Virus record (IMG/VR): IMGVR_UViG_3300022700_000305
Coordinates: 1 to 50,546 of that record
Direction: 5' to 3' (one strand)
Length of the DNA: 50,546 nt
Source of the DNA: a virus
Below the pieces are notes generated by a model, which saw nothing but the letters and a program-made list of their open reading frames with translations, was not told the DNA's origin and did no database searches. This document shows positions 42,301 through 49,167 of the stretch, in pieces. Made by a program: the position numbers and the translations under genes. Each line of letters starts with the position of its first letter. Positions within the stretch are counted from its first letter, which is position 1.

Positions 42301-42408
42301 CTTTTCTCCTACTGCCGAGCAAGCCTCCCAGATCGCATTTGTTATTCTGACAGGATTAAAATCATCGACATTACCATCTCGTTTAATTATCTTTCTAATC
42401 ATCATCAT
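39337..42408 (-). CDS. nrdD: Anaerobic ribonucleoside-triphosphate reductase (class III) with intein
   Basis: A 1023-residue precursor; without the 324-residue intein the enzyme is 699 residues, the normal length. It makes deoxynucleotides under anaerobic conditions by a glycyl radical. Residues about 3-95 are the ATP-cone. The catalytic part includes RSMC at the intein site and NRELRKRGGGLFGSNPKTGS after it. The C-terminus has a zinc site (CPRCGYIEGEKEECPDCGSA) and the glycyl radical loop RVVGYLRPV, with G998 of the precursor as radical site. It starts with MMM; any of the three ATGs is possible. A promoter lies about 100 nt upstream. Confidence 0.95.
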   Translation of the reverse strand: MMMIRKIIKRDGNVDDFNPVRITNAIWEACSAVGEKDLDEVHTMTSDVIKTIENDLDYGEIPDVSDVQDTVEKVLMERGHYKTAKAYILYRQQHEDIRKVGGLLEGIEMIDKYLDRGDWKVKENSNMSYSLQGLNVYAKESIVSDYWLNKIYSPKIGNAHESGDIHIHDLGTLGPYCVGWDLKEILTKGFKGAEGKIESKPAKHFNVALMQIVNYLYTLQGEAAGAQAISNFDTLLAPFIRHDDLTYEQVKQQMQMFLFNMNVPTRVGFQTPFTNITMDLEPPSYMEDEAVIIGGEMTEDTYSDFQEEMDMLNRAFAEVMIEGDAKNRPFTFPIPTYNITEDFDWDNETLDPVWEMTAKYGIPYFSNYVNSDMNPEDARSMCCFTGDTEVTVKTDDDVRTISLRKLYKRSFDEIKAPQEGEWVSAEPIKTTRDKKDGKKEVYDIELRNGFNYRVTEDHIFPTIKGDKFADELNENDKLLFSSNFPSFNGVGNYDTGKFIGLYLAEGNVLGDTAIQFSIGENEDDIIEFIEKYVNNLASHLQIQPNTGKSLSLFVNGKHIRELTQKFVGRDEDGKYLKNLQKLGKEMLEGIWDGWKIGDGSDKEIYTTSQKLANQMKNVAFMLNKLINVREKEMHNKLNDKMYDTTLYTIHECDPKNGRIYNKVSDAFAVKITNIEQINYNSNYVYCLQVNDGSPYFETSDGLKTHNCRLRLDNRELRKRGGGLFGSNPKTGSIGVVTINLPRIGYKASNEQEFFDMLDERMEVAKESLVVKREVIERLTSQGLHPYSKFYLSDIENRFGEYWKNHFSTIGLVGMNDMLLNLKGTDIGTDKGIEFAEKVLVHMRDKLADYQEETGDIFNLEATPAESTCYRLAKLDDEEFDDIKIYNQVKDPDAKPYYTNSSQLPVGYTSDIFEELELQDPLQTKYTGGTVLHGFLGEKIDDIGVTKDLVRKIANNFELPYYTLTPTFSVCPRCGYIEGEKEECPDCGSACEIYSRVVGYLRPVNQWNEGKTQEYKDREEFRVA
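40291..41262 (-). mobile_element. LAGLIDADG intein in NrdD
   Basis: This is a 324-residue in-frame intein, residues 383-706 of the precursor. It starts with C383 (CFTGDTEVTV, block A) and ends with HN706 before C707 of the host protein, so splicing joins SMC to CRLRLDN. NYRVTEDHIFP is the block B-like region with its His. Two LAGLIDADG-type motifs, GKFIGLYLAEGN (about 497-508) and LEGIWDGWKIGDGS (about 587-600), mark a homing endonuclease. The insertion is at a conserved catalytic-core site of NrdD. Splicing residues look intact. Confidence 0.93.
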
Positions 42409-42504
42409 ACACCGTGAGCGTCATCTTTAGTACGTTGTTAGGGAGAAAAGGAGAAAAATCCCCGATCTCCGCCGTGTGTGCGCATAATATTAAATCAATT
42501 CATC

Positions 42505-42522
42505 ATATATAAAATTACTGGA
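42505..42522 (-). promoter_or_regulatory. Archaeal promoter of nrdDG
   Basis: Read on the minus strand, TCCAGTAATTTTATATAT keeps TCCA and a TATA box. The start would fall near 42484, giving a leader of about 75 nt before the nrdD ATG. The leader holds a small GGAGA/TCTCC stem. Confidence 0.65.
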
Positions 42523-42538
42523 CACGAGTTTCTGTCCA
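42519..42538. promoter_or_regulatory. Inverted repeat between divergent promoters
   Basis: TGGACA (42519-42524) and TGTCCA (42533-42538) form a 6-bp inverted repeat with an 8-nt spacer. It falls at the BRE ends of the two divergent promoters, so the symmetry partly reflects two mirrored promoters rather than a separate operator. Confidence 0.5.
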
Positions 42539-42552
42539 CAAGTTTTAAATAC
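42535..42552 (+). promoter_or_regulatory. Archaeal promoter of the sulfatase-like gene
   Basis: TCCACAAGTTTTAAATAC lies 22 nt before the ATG at 42575. Initiation about 25 nt past the TATA box would make this mRNA essentially leaderless. Confidence 0.7.
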
Positions 42553-42574
42553 CTCGTCATATCATATAATTATC

Positions 42575-43276
42575 ATGCAGAGCCAGTACGACCTAATTCA
42601 TGATACACAATGGGATACACTTGTGATACTTGACGCGTGCCGGTTTGATATTTTTGAGAAACGCGTTCCAAATTATCTTGAAGGAGATTTGATAAAAGTT
42701 AAAAGTGAAGGTAGTAGTACGCCCGAATGGCTCAAGAAAACATGGCCGTGTGAATATAATATCGATTATATTAGCGCAAACCCCGGTATTACTAGTAAAG
42801 GTGCTATTAAATCTTGGTGTGACTATGACGCATCTAAACATTTCAGGAACGTTATCGATGTCTGGGATTGGGGGTGGTGTGATAAATTGGGTACCGTCCA
42901 TCCTGAAGAGGTAACGCTCGGTGCTATGTTTGAAGGCCGTAAAATAGTGCATTATTTACAGCCGCATTTTCCGTTTATTGGAAGACACAAAGTATTAAGG
43001 AATGGCGATTTATCTAAGAGAAGAGGCGGAGGTTATGCTGCTGTTAAAAATCTGCTTGATGAAGGACATAAAGAATACGTAAGGCTAGCATATCAAGATA
43101 ACGTCGATCTTGTTTTAGAATATGTAAAAGAATTATGGCATTATTGCCAAGCAAACGGAGATAATGTTGTTGTTACAGCCGATCATGGCGAGTATTTAGA
43201 TAGGCCAGAAAGACATCCAGGCGGCTGTAACGACCCTGTATTAAGAGAAGTACCTTGGTACATAATTAGGTTTTGA
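42575..43276 (+). CDS. Sulfatase / alkaline phosphatase superfamily protein
   Basis: A 233-residue protein of the alkaline phosphatase-like fold. DTLVILDACRFDIFEKRV supplies the first metal Asp and the nucleophile region; VHYLQPHFPFIG and VVVTADHGEYL supply the further metal ligands (Asp-His). Proteins with LDACRFD occur in archaea beside glycosyltransferases and may transfer or hydrolyse phosphate or sulfate on polysaccharides. It is short for the family, so some loops are reduced. It is transcribed against the glycan cluster and overlaps its end by 11 nt. Confidence 0.8.
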   Translation: MQSQYDLIHDTQWDTLVILDACRFDIFEKRVPNYLEGDLIKVKSEGSSTPEWLKKTWPCEYNIDYISANPGITSKGAIKSWCDYDASKHFRNVIDVWDWGWCDKLGTVHPEEVTLGAMFEGRKIVHYLQPHFPFIGRHKVLRNGDLSKRRGGGYAAVKNLLDEGHKEYVRLAYQDNVDLVLEYVKELWHYCQANGDNVVVTADHGEYLDRPERHPGGCNDPVLREVPWYIIRF

Positions 43277-44282
43277 AATATTTTCTAATATTTCTTATTA
43301 TATATCTTATCTTTTTGTCCGACAAGCATGCATGCATAGGTATATATACACCTTTATTATGCACACTATCACAGTTCGGTAAATCTTTTGAATGCTCTAA
43401 ACATCCTGCTTTAATTGTTGGTATATTTTTGTGTTGTAAATACTCGCAAAAATCATTTCGGCCTTCAACCAATAATTGATATTTTTGGAACGTACATTCA
43501 CCGTCTTGTAATTGTACGGGAAGGTCTTTAAAGGATTCATTATATTTCTTCGCTATATTTTGTCTTTTTTGAATTAATTCGTCTATTTTATTTAACTGTG
43601 ATATACCTAATGCCGCATTCATTGACGACATGGTAAAATTAAAACCAGGAATAGATGATTCTTTTGATTGGAATCTTATTTGTTTCAAATTATCGTATAT
43701 GTGTTTATTATCTGTGACAACTGCACCGCCTTCTCCCGTTGATATTATTTTGTTGAACGCAAAACTAAATATACAAGCATCACCAAATGAACCAGCTGGT
43801 TTACCATCTAATGTACTGCCTAATGATGGTGCACCATCGACTATCAAAGGTATACGTTGGTCTTCCGCAATATCTTCGAGCACGCGAATATCTCTACATG
43901 TATATCCTAACATATGAATTGGTATTATAGCATCATATTTTCTGTTGATATCATCTGCTTTCATACCATATGTGTCAAGCTCTATATCAACATAGTCATA
44001 TGACAAACCAGTGTTTTGAATGCAGTTACGCGTTGCTATATATGTATACGGTGCAGTTACTATCTTACCTTTAATATCAAATGCTATCAATGAAGCGTAT
44101 AATGCAGATGTACCCGAATTAAAAGTGACACAGTACTCCCTGTCACAATAATCTGCAATCATATCCTCGAATTCATTAACTTCGTTGCCTTTTGACCACC
44201 AAGTATCTCTTTCAACAACACTTTTTACAGCTTCTATATCCTTTTCATCAGAATATGTTTTATATAACCATATATCATCCAT
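43266..44282 (-). CDS. DegT/DnrJ-type sugar aminotransferase
   Basis: A 338-residue PLP enzyme. ATG 44282 is chosen for the AGGTG upstream; GTG 44291 is the alternative. FNSGTSALYASLIAFDIKGK binds the cofactor phosphate, VDGAPSLG holds the PLP-contacting Asp, and K178 in FSFAFNKIISTGEGG is the Schiff-base lysine. The family transfers an amino group to a keto-sugar nucleotide. It overlaps the formyltransferase gene by 8 nt, which suggests that the amine it makes is then formylated. It is slightly short for the family (about 370). Confidence 0.9.
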   Translation of the reverse strand: MDDIWLYKTYSDEKDIEAVKSVVERDTWWSKGNEVNEFEDMIADYCDREYCVTFNSGTSALYASLIAFDIKGKIVTAPYTYIATRNCIQNTGLSYDYVDIELDTYGMKADDINRKYDAIIPIHMLGYTCRDIRVLEDIAEDQRIPLIVDGAPSLGSTLDGKPAGSFGDACIFSFAFNKIISTGEGGAVVTDNKHIYDNLKQIRFQSKESSIPGFNFTMSSMNAALGISQLNKIDELIQKRQNIAKKYNESFKDLPVQLQDGECTFQKYQLLVEGRNDFCEYLQHKNIPTIKAGCLEHSKDLPNCDSVHNKGVYIPMHACLSDKKIRYIIRNIRKYFKT

Positions 44283-44754
44283 CAATAACACCTACCGAAA
44301 TATCCACTATCGTTTCTTTGAATAATTGGAATAGATAATAATGACATATGTTTCCGAGTTCATTCGGATGACAAGGAACGGATTCTAATTCGAAATTTTT
44401 CTCCTGAATTATTTCACCATCATCGACACGTTGTACCATTTTGTGTAAAGTTACACCATACTGTCTAACGGAATCATCGATTGCCTTTGCATAAGAACTA
44501 TATCCTTTATATTGTGGTAATGGATGTGGGTGGTAATTGTACCAAGGTCTGTTCTGACCCTGTATCTTCTTTTCTTTATCAAAATCAATAATGAATCCAG
44601 CACAATAGCTAATACCGATATCAAAATCACTATAATAAGCAAAATGTTCGTTTGTTTTCCCTTTTGAGTAAATAACATAATCAATATTAGTCGTATTGAG
44701 GAAATTTACGATTTTTTCAACATGTATCTGTTTACAAAAAATTCCGAGTTTCAT
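44275..44754 (-). CDS. Sugar N-formyltransferase-like protein
   Basis: A 159-residue formyl-transfer domain (Formyl_trans_N type). NYHPHPLPQYKG is the folate-enzyme motif with Asn and His, and VTLHKMVQRVDDGEII holds the catalytic Asp. The protein has no C-terminal tRNA-binding domain, so it is not methionyl-tRNA formyltransferase. With the coupled aminotransferase it could N-formylate an amino sugar using 10-formyl-tetrahydrofolate, or the folate analogue available in the host. It is shorter than sugar formyltransferases of bacteria (about 240), so the N-terminal part is compact. Confidence 0.8.
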   Translation of the reverse strand: MKLGIFCKQIHVEKIVNFLNTTNIDYVIYSKGKTNEHFAYYSDFDIGISYCAGFIIDFDKEKKIQGQNRPWYNYHPHPLPQYKGYSSYAKAIDDSVRQYGVTLHKMVQRVDDGEIIQEKNFELESVPCHPNELGNICHYYLFQLFKETIVDISVGVIDG

Positions 44755-45726
44755 CTAATCACACCTGATAAAATCAATATATTCTTTCATACCTTCTTCC
44801 AGATCATACGATGGATTGTATCCTATTTTATCTTGTGCTTTAGATATATCAAGAGAACCCCTATTTGGTCTATATACATCCTTCATCTCTACATAAGTTT
44901 CGGTTGATGGTATATATCTCTTTATGGCTTGTGCTAATTCTTTAATAGTCCTGCCTTGACCCCTCGTAATGTTAAATGTATCATTTATAGCTTTTTCGCT
45001 TTGCGATGCCAATATAAATCCATCCACTACATCTTTAACATATGAAAAATCCAGTTTATGATGACCTCCATTATCCAACCGTAATCTCTTACCCTCCATT
45101 GCTCTATCCACAAATATTTCAGTAACACGCCTGTTACAATCAGTAGGACCATACACCGCCGAAGGTCTGATTATCGTATATGGGATATCGAAGCGGTGAT
45201 TATATGCCTTTGTTACAATTTCACCGCTTAATTTCATGGCACCATAAATACCGAGCGGATCACAATGCTGCGATTCAACAGCAGGGATAATATTTCCTTT
45301 TTCATCTTTGTTGAAATCACCATACACCATGCTAGATGAAGTATATATGAACCTGTTTATGTTAAAGTCTTTTAACACATCCAAAATTGTACAAGTACCA
45401 TCAAATATATTACGTTTTGCTTCCTCAGGGTATTTATTAGACACATTTGCGATCGGGAGTGCTGCTAAATGAATAACAATATCAGGATCAAATAGTTTAA
45501 GTTTCTCCTCCAACAATCCTCTATCAGTAGTGTCGCCCCTCACTATATGTACACCTGCTTGTTTTAGTTCTTGTATCCTATATTGGGAATATTCGGGCCA
45601 CATACTTTTATCTAATGGTATATAATGTTTTTGGGCATCATATGTCATAACGTCATGGTCATCAGATAATTCCTTACTTATATGATACCCAATAAATCCT
45701 TCGCCACCGGTTATAAAATACTTCAT
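44755..45726 (-). CDS. NAD-dependent sugar epimerase/dehydratase (extended SDR)
   Basis: A 323-residue extended short-chain dehydrogenase. GGEGFIGYH is the NAD-binding loop, YTSSSMVYGD holds the catalytic Ser region and YGAMK the Tyr-Lys pair. IRPSAVYGP and the C-terminal sugar-binding part follow. It resembles UDP-glucose/GlcNAc 4-epimerases more than 4,6-dehydratases because the dehydratase Asp-Glu pair after the Ser is not seen. It is coupled to neighbours by ATGA-type overlap and by direct TAG-ATG contact, so it acts in the same pathway. Confidence 0.9.
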   Translation of the reverse strand: MKYFITGGEGFIGYHISKELSDDHDVMTYDAQKHYIPLDKSMWPEYSQYRIQELKQAGVHIVRGDTTDRGLLEEKLKLFDPDIVIHLAALPIANVSNKYPEEAKRNIFDGTCTILDVLKDFNINRFIYTSSSMVYGDFNKDEKGNIIPAVESQHCDPLGIYGAMKLSGEIVTKAYNHRFDIPYTIIRPSAVYGPTDCNRRVTEIFVDRAMEGKRLRLDNGGHHKLDFSYVKDVVDGFILASQSEKAINDTFNITRGQGRTIKELAQAIKRYIPSTETYVEMKDVYRPNRGSLDISKAQDKIGYNPSYDLEEGMKEYIDFIRCD

Positions 45727-46532
45727 CTATTGTCACCTACAATCTTGAACGCTCTTCCGACATCACTCGGATCCTCATATATGTTTTTATATTGATCTGG
45801 CCAACCTTTGCGATTATATGCAGATTCTCGCTGATGTAGTCCCGTCTTACCAACGTAAGCAGCTCTCGGTAAACACGTATGAGCAAATCCTATATTTTGT
45901 TTCTTGCAAAAAGATGCCATTATAGCGTCATAGGATGAATGAGTCACGTCGGGAAACCTTTGTCTGATCGCACCATGATTTCTGCTTGCATAATCATCAC
46001 CAATAAAATCTAAATACTCCTGTACACCATCACGAGTCTTCAAATGATGATCTTTACCAACAACGAGTCCCCTAACTGCTTTTCCTTTAGTTACCACCAC
46101 ACCCGACGGATCGTTAGCTCCCACTTGCGCCGGTCTTTTTGGACCACATGAACAAATAAACTGAGGAAATTGTGAATATAAGTTTTGGGATACCTCAAGG
46201 AAATACTTTGTCGGGATTATATCATTCTCAAGTACAAGTATGCTTTCTTCATCTCGCTCAATCAATACGTAATCCTTTAACCGCTGAATCTGTTCTGCTA
46301 TTCCTCTGTTATACTCCGATATATGAATCCCCGCATCATATTCGAAATCGCGCAATAAATCTAAATTCTTCTCAATTTTTTTATCAGAACACTTTCTGGT
46401 ACCCGATCTAGTTACCGCACCATCTTGGAAAAAGACATAATTAAATTCATCCGCTCTATAACAACCCTCTAACGCGCTTAAACACTTCTTTAAATAATGA
46501 TCTCGTTTAAATGAAAGCAGTCCAACTATCAC
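45723..46532 (-). CDS. Glycosyltransferase, GT-A fold
   Basis: A 269-residue protein starting at GTG 46532. MIVGLLSFKRDHYLKKCLSA is the usual start of GT2-like or related GT-A enzymes, and ILVLENDIIPTKYFLEVSQN holds an END acidic motif in place of DxD for metal and nucleotide-sugar binding. A later SSYDAIMASFCKKQNIGFAH matches the acceptor side. It is the first gene after the leader at 46533-46610 and a promoter in the upstream gene's 3' end. Sugar and acceptor are unknown. Confidence 0.85.
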   Translation of the reverse strand: MIVGLLSFKRDHYLKKCLSALEGCYRADEFNYVFFQDGAVTRSGTRKCSDKKIEKNLDLLRDFEYDAGIHISEYNRGIAEQIQRLKDYVLIERDEESILVLENDIIPTKYFLEVSQNLYSQFPQFICSCGPKRPAQVGANDPSGVVVTKGKAVRGLVVGKDHHLKTRDGVQEYLDFIGDDYASRNHGAIRQRFPDVTHSSYDAIMASFCKKQNIGFAHTCLPRAAYVGKTGLHQRESAYNRKGWPDQYKNIYEDPSDVGRAFKIVGDNR

Positions 46533-46555
46533 GATAGCACCCCATAAAAAGTAAA

Positions 46556-46600
46556 AGAAGGAAAAGGTATATATTCACGATATCCTTTTTGTAACCTTCT
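46556..46600 (-). other. Leader hairpin of the GT-A operon
   Basis: An imperfect long stem: AGAAGG 46556-46561 pairs with CCTTCT 46595-46600, AAAAGG with CCTTTT, and ATAT with ATAT, around a 7-nt loop. It lies in the presumed 5' leader of the minus-strand operon. Confidence 0.45.
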
Positions 46601-46635
46601 CTTGTTGTCTTGGCAATACATATATACACCTACTC

Positions 46636-46654
46636 CTATTTAATCATTGTGGAA
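46636..46654 (-). promoter_or_regulatory. Promoter embedded in the sulfotransferase 3' end
   Basis: Read on the minus strand, TTCCACAATGATTAAATAG matches 14 of 17 fixed consensus positions. The TAG of the TATA end is also the stop codon of the sulfotransferase gene. It would drive the operon from 46532 downward. Confidence 0.6.
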
Positions 46655-47328
46655 TAGGTTTCAGATAGTTCCTTATATAAATCTGTGTCTTTATATTTTT
46701 GTACCTTTCTGGTTTTTCTCTTGAATCCAGGTGTTATGTATTTAATTGATTGTGTATTATATCCCAAATTTTCTAATCGTTTAATTAGGTATTGTTCTGA
46801 TTCTTGTAATTTTCCTGTAGATATTATCTCCACGTGTGACTTCCTTGATAACGGTTCAAAATATTGATCATACATGTATTTGATCGCTCGTAACAAATCT
46901 TCATTTTTGTCATTTGTTTTATTATCTAATATATCACGCGGGTAGTACCAACCCTTTTTTGCACAAGAATATGCTATCATTGGGATGTCTTTATAAACTA
47001 ATAACGTATTGCATTCTTTTTTCGCTACAAAATCACATACAATATGTGGTACTACCACATCTTTTAATACCCCAAACTCATTTGATTCTTCAAATTGTTG
47101 TAATACCTCTTCTCTAATATGTCTTCCTTGATCTGTCCAATGTTTAAAATTTTGTTTCTTGTTTTTCATTATATAATGAGTATCCGTCATTGCGACTCCG
47201 ATTCTATCCGGATTCAATATTTCACCTGCGCTTGCATATCCGCATCTTCCACCTATTGATTTCACTGTTTGTTTATAAACGAAGCTTGTCATGCTCCTTG
47301 GACATCCAATTATATATAGATTATCCAT
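46636..47328 (-). CDS. Sulfotransferase-like protein
   Basis: A 230-residue protein. ATG 47328 is chosen because GGAGAG precedes it and it overlaps the upstream stop, as elsewhere in this cluster. LYIIGCPRSMTSFVYKQTVK is the 5'-phosphosulfate loop of PAPS-dependent sulfotransferases (GCPRS/T). The C-terminal half is Lys-rich. It probably sulfates a glycan. The 3'-phosphate site is diverged, so a related nucleotide-binding role is possible. Confidence 0.72.
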   Translation of the reverse strand: MDNLYIIGCPRSMTSFVYKQTVKSIGGRCGYASAGEILNPDRIGVAMTDTHYIMKNKKQNFKHWTDQGRHIREEVLQQFEESNEFGVLKDVVVPHIVCDFVAKKECNTLLVYKDIPMIAYSCAKKGWYYPRDILDNKTNDKNEDLLRAIKYMYDQYFEPLSRKSHVEIISTGKLQESEQYLIKRLENLGYNTQSIKYITPGFKRKTRKVQKYKDTDLYKELSETYSTMIK

Positions 47329-48463
47329 CAATATCTCTCCATATCTGTTTGAGTCTTTTTTCGACCTTCTCAGCCGCATCTTCCCAAGTGTATTGGGATA
47401 CATCCGGAACCTTCGGATCATCGTCTTCATATACTTTCCTCATCTGTTTCCTAAGACTTTCTATGGACGGTTCTCCGAATTCTAATCCGGTGCAGTTAGG
47501 TTGGTGTAGGAATGCGTTTTCCCACGCATACTGTTTAGTACCTTCTATATCTATCCAATATACGTCATTCCCTAGGAAGTCTGGTGGTGCACTATAATCA
47601 GTAGTAATCACGGGTAATCCACAAGATGCTGCTTCGAATAATGGTAGTCCGAATCCTTCACCTCTTGTTGGTAATACAAATACGTCACCACTAGCATATA
47701 ATTTAGGCATTTCCTTTTGGTCTAAAAAACCGAAGGATAATCTTACCATCATATCGTTATCATACTGATCTGTTATTTTGTTGATTTCATTTACAACATA
47801 TTTTCTGTGTTGCTCCTGACATGTATCATACCGCGTATGTAATAATAACGATACATCTTCATCTTCATCAAATTCTTGATGAAACGCGTGTAAAAGTTTA
47901 TCCCATCCTTTCCTATGTGTAAAATCGAATATAGACAAGAATGTATATTCATTTGTTTTCACTTTGGATTTATACCCATCTGTATAAAAATCTGTATTAA
48001 TCCCTTCAGGCATAACATATATGTCTGGTTCAACGCCACTATTTTCGAATGACTTCTTCACGAATGGTGCGGGAACCCATATCTCATCGAACATATTAAG
48101 GATACCAACCCAGGGTTCTGGTATAGTTTCTGCTTCATATACTGTATATGCTATTTTATGAATGTTTGGGTTGTATAGACTATGTACACCTGCACAATGG
48201 ATCGATTGTGCATTTAAATTCCAAACTTCAATCGCTTCGTTTATGTCTTGTCTAGAATTATTTCTTGGATTACCCAATACATCATTCAACCAATCTAATT
48301 CCTTTTTAACGTCATGTGATGCACCAACTTGTATTACATTAATGTCTATACTGTCAGATAAATTTTTAACAATACCTCTACCGTGTGTACCGTATCCAGT
48401 CCAACTATCGAGTACACCGTACCAATCTACTTTAACTTTATCGTCCAATATTTCAATACTCAA
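47321..48463 (-). CDS. Glycosyltransferase, GT4-like (GT-B fold)
   Basis: A 380-residue enzyme. TTG 48463 is preferred because AGGTGAG lies upstream; TTG 48478 and GTG 48472 are alternatives. It begins VDWYGVLDSWTGYGTHGRGI and has the donor motif TRGEGFGLPLFEAASCGLPV, then TTDYSAPPDFLG. It resembles the glycosyltransferase at 15689-16843 and may be its paralogue. It overlaps the genes on both sides, so it is part of a coupled glycan operon. Confidence 0.88.
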   Translation of the reverse strand: MSIEILDDKVKVDWYGVLDSWTGYGTHGRGIVKNLSDSIDINVIQVGASHDVKKELDWLNDVLGNPRNNSRQDINEAIEVWNLNAQSIHCAGVHSLYNPNIHKIAYTVYEAETIPEPWVGILNMFDEIWVPAPFVKKSFENSGVEPDIYVMPEGINTDFYTDGYKSKVKTNEYTFLSIFDFTHRKGWDKLLHAFHQEFDEDEDVSLLLHTRYDTCQEQHRKYVVNEINKITDQYDNDMMVRLSFGFLDQKEMPKLYASGDVFVLPTRGEGFGLPLFEAASCGLPVITTDYSAPPDFLGNDVYWIDIEGTKQYAWENAFLHQPNCTGLEFGEPSIESLRKQMRKVYEDDDPKVPDVSQYTWEDAAEKVEKRLKQIWRDIDG

Positions 48464-48917
48464 TTTTCTCACCTTCAATAATCATGTTTGGATGTGAAGT
48501 TTCATCGACGTTAACTATCTTTATATATCTATCGCCTAATAATTTTATTAAATCGTCTTTTGTAAATACGCTTTTGTGCAAACTAGCTTTCACATCATCT
48601 TCCTTTCTACCAAACACCCACCACGACATATCTTTCCAATCTTCATCAGGATCCTTGATATATTTTTCGAAATCAGGGACGCGTATTATAATATGTCCGC
48701 CTCTCACTAATAATGACGCCCAATGATCTAATGTATCTTCCACTTCGGTATAATGGATGTGTTCTAATACATCATATGCTAATATTTCATCAACTGATTT
48801 TTCATCATACGGCAAATTGCGTACGTCTGCCGCAATATCTGGATCAACACTTTCCCTGATATCAATATTTATGTATCCTTCTCTCTTATCTTCACCGCAA
48901 CCTAAATTCAGCTTCAT
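48453..48917 (-). CDS. SAM-dependent methyltransferase (class I)
   Basis: A 154-residue methyltransferase. MKLNLGCGEDKREGYINIDI is the SAM-binding glycine loop with the following acidic residue. ILAYDVLEHIHYTEVEDTLD and GGHIIIRVPDFEKYI match methyltransferase type 11 motifs. It is short, so the substrate-binding cap is small. Within the cluster, O-methylation of a sugar is the natural guess. It starts at ATG 48917 with CAGGAG upstream. Confidence 0.85.
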   Translation of the reverse strand: MKLNLGCGEDKREGYINIDIRESVDPDIAADVRNLPYDEKSVDEILAYDVLEHIHYTEVEDTLDHWASLLVRGGHIIIRVPDFEKYIKDPDEDWKDMSWWVFGRKEDDVKASLHKSVFTKDDLIKLLGDRYIKIVNVDETSHPNMIIEGEKIEY

Positions 48918-48980
48918 ATGTGTTATCTCCTGGAGCTATACCGGGTATCCCCAACGACTGTTTTTTGGCATTTGAGCGAG
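48918..48980. other. Intergenic leader with no gene
   Basis: 63 nt between the methyltransferase start and the 61-residue protein stop. It holds the CAGGAG Shine-Dalgarno of the methyltransferase. I see no promoter matching the consensus. Confidence 0.5.
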
Positions 48981-49166
48981 TTAATATTTTATGCGCCATT
49001 CTCTAATCGCTCCCATCAATTCACGTTCAACGGATCCATCACCTTTTTCAATTATAAATTTTCCATTATCACCATTAATGGCACGAACATTATCAAATGT
49101 CCTTCTACCATCATATTTTTTATGTTGGGGTATTTTTGCATAATATTCTATTTCAACTTTCATCAT
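48981..49166 (-). CDS. Small unknown protein
   Basis: A 61-residue basic protein (KVEIEYYAKIPQHKKYDGRR, then IIEKGDGSVERELMGAIREW) with a short beta-then-helix look. ATG 49166 follows the queC stop by one base; the ATG at 49163 is an alternative start. No family is recognised. It is coupled to queC by position. Confidence 0.6.
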   Translation of the reverse strand: MMKVEIEYYAKIPQHKKYDGRRTFDNVRAINGDNGKFIIEKGDGSVERELMGAIREWRIKY

Positions 49167-49167
49167 A

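Noticed and set aside
44275-44754. Methionyl-tRNA formyltransferase
   Set aside because: Archaea do not formylate initiator tRNA, the C-terminal tRNA domain is missing and the gene is coupled to a sugar aminotransferase.
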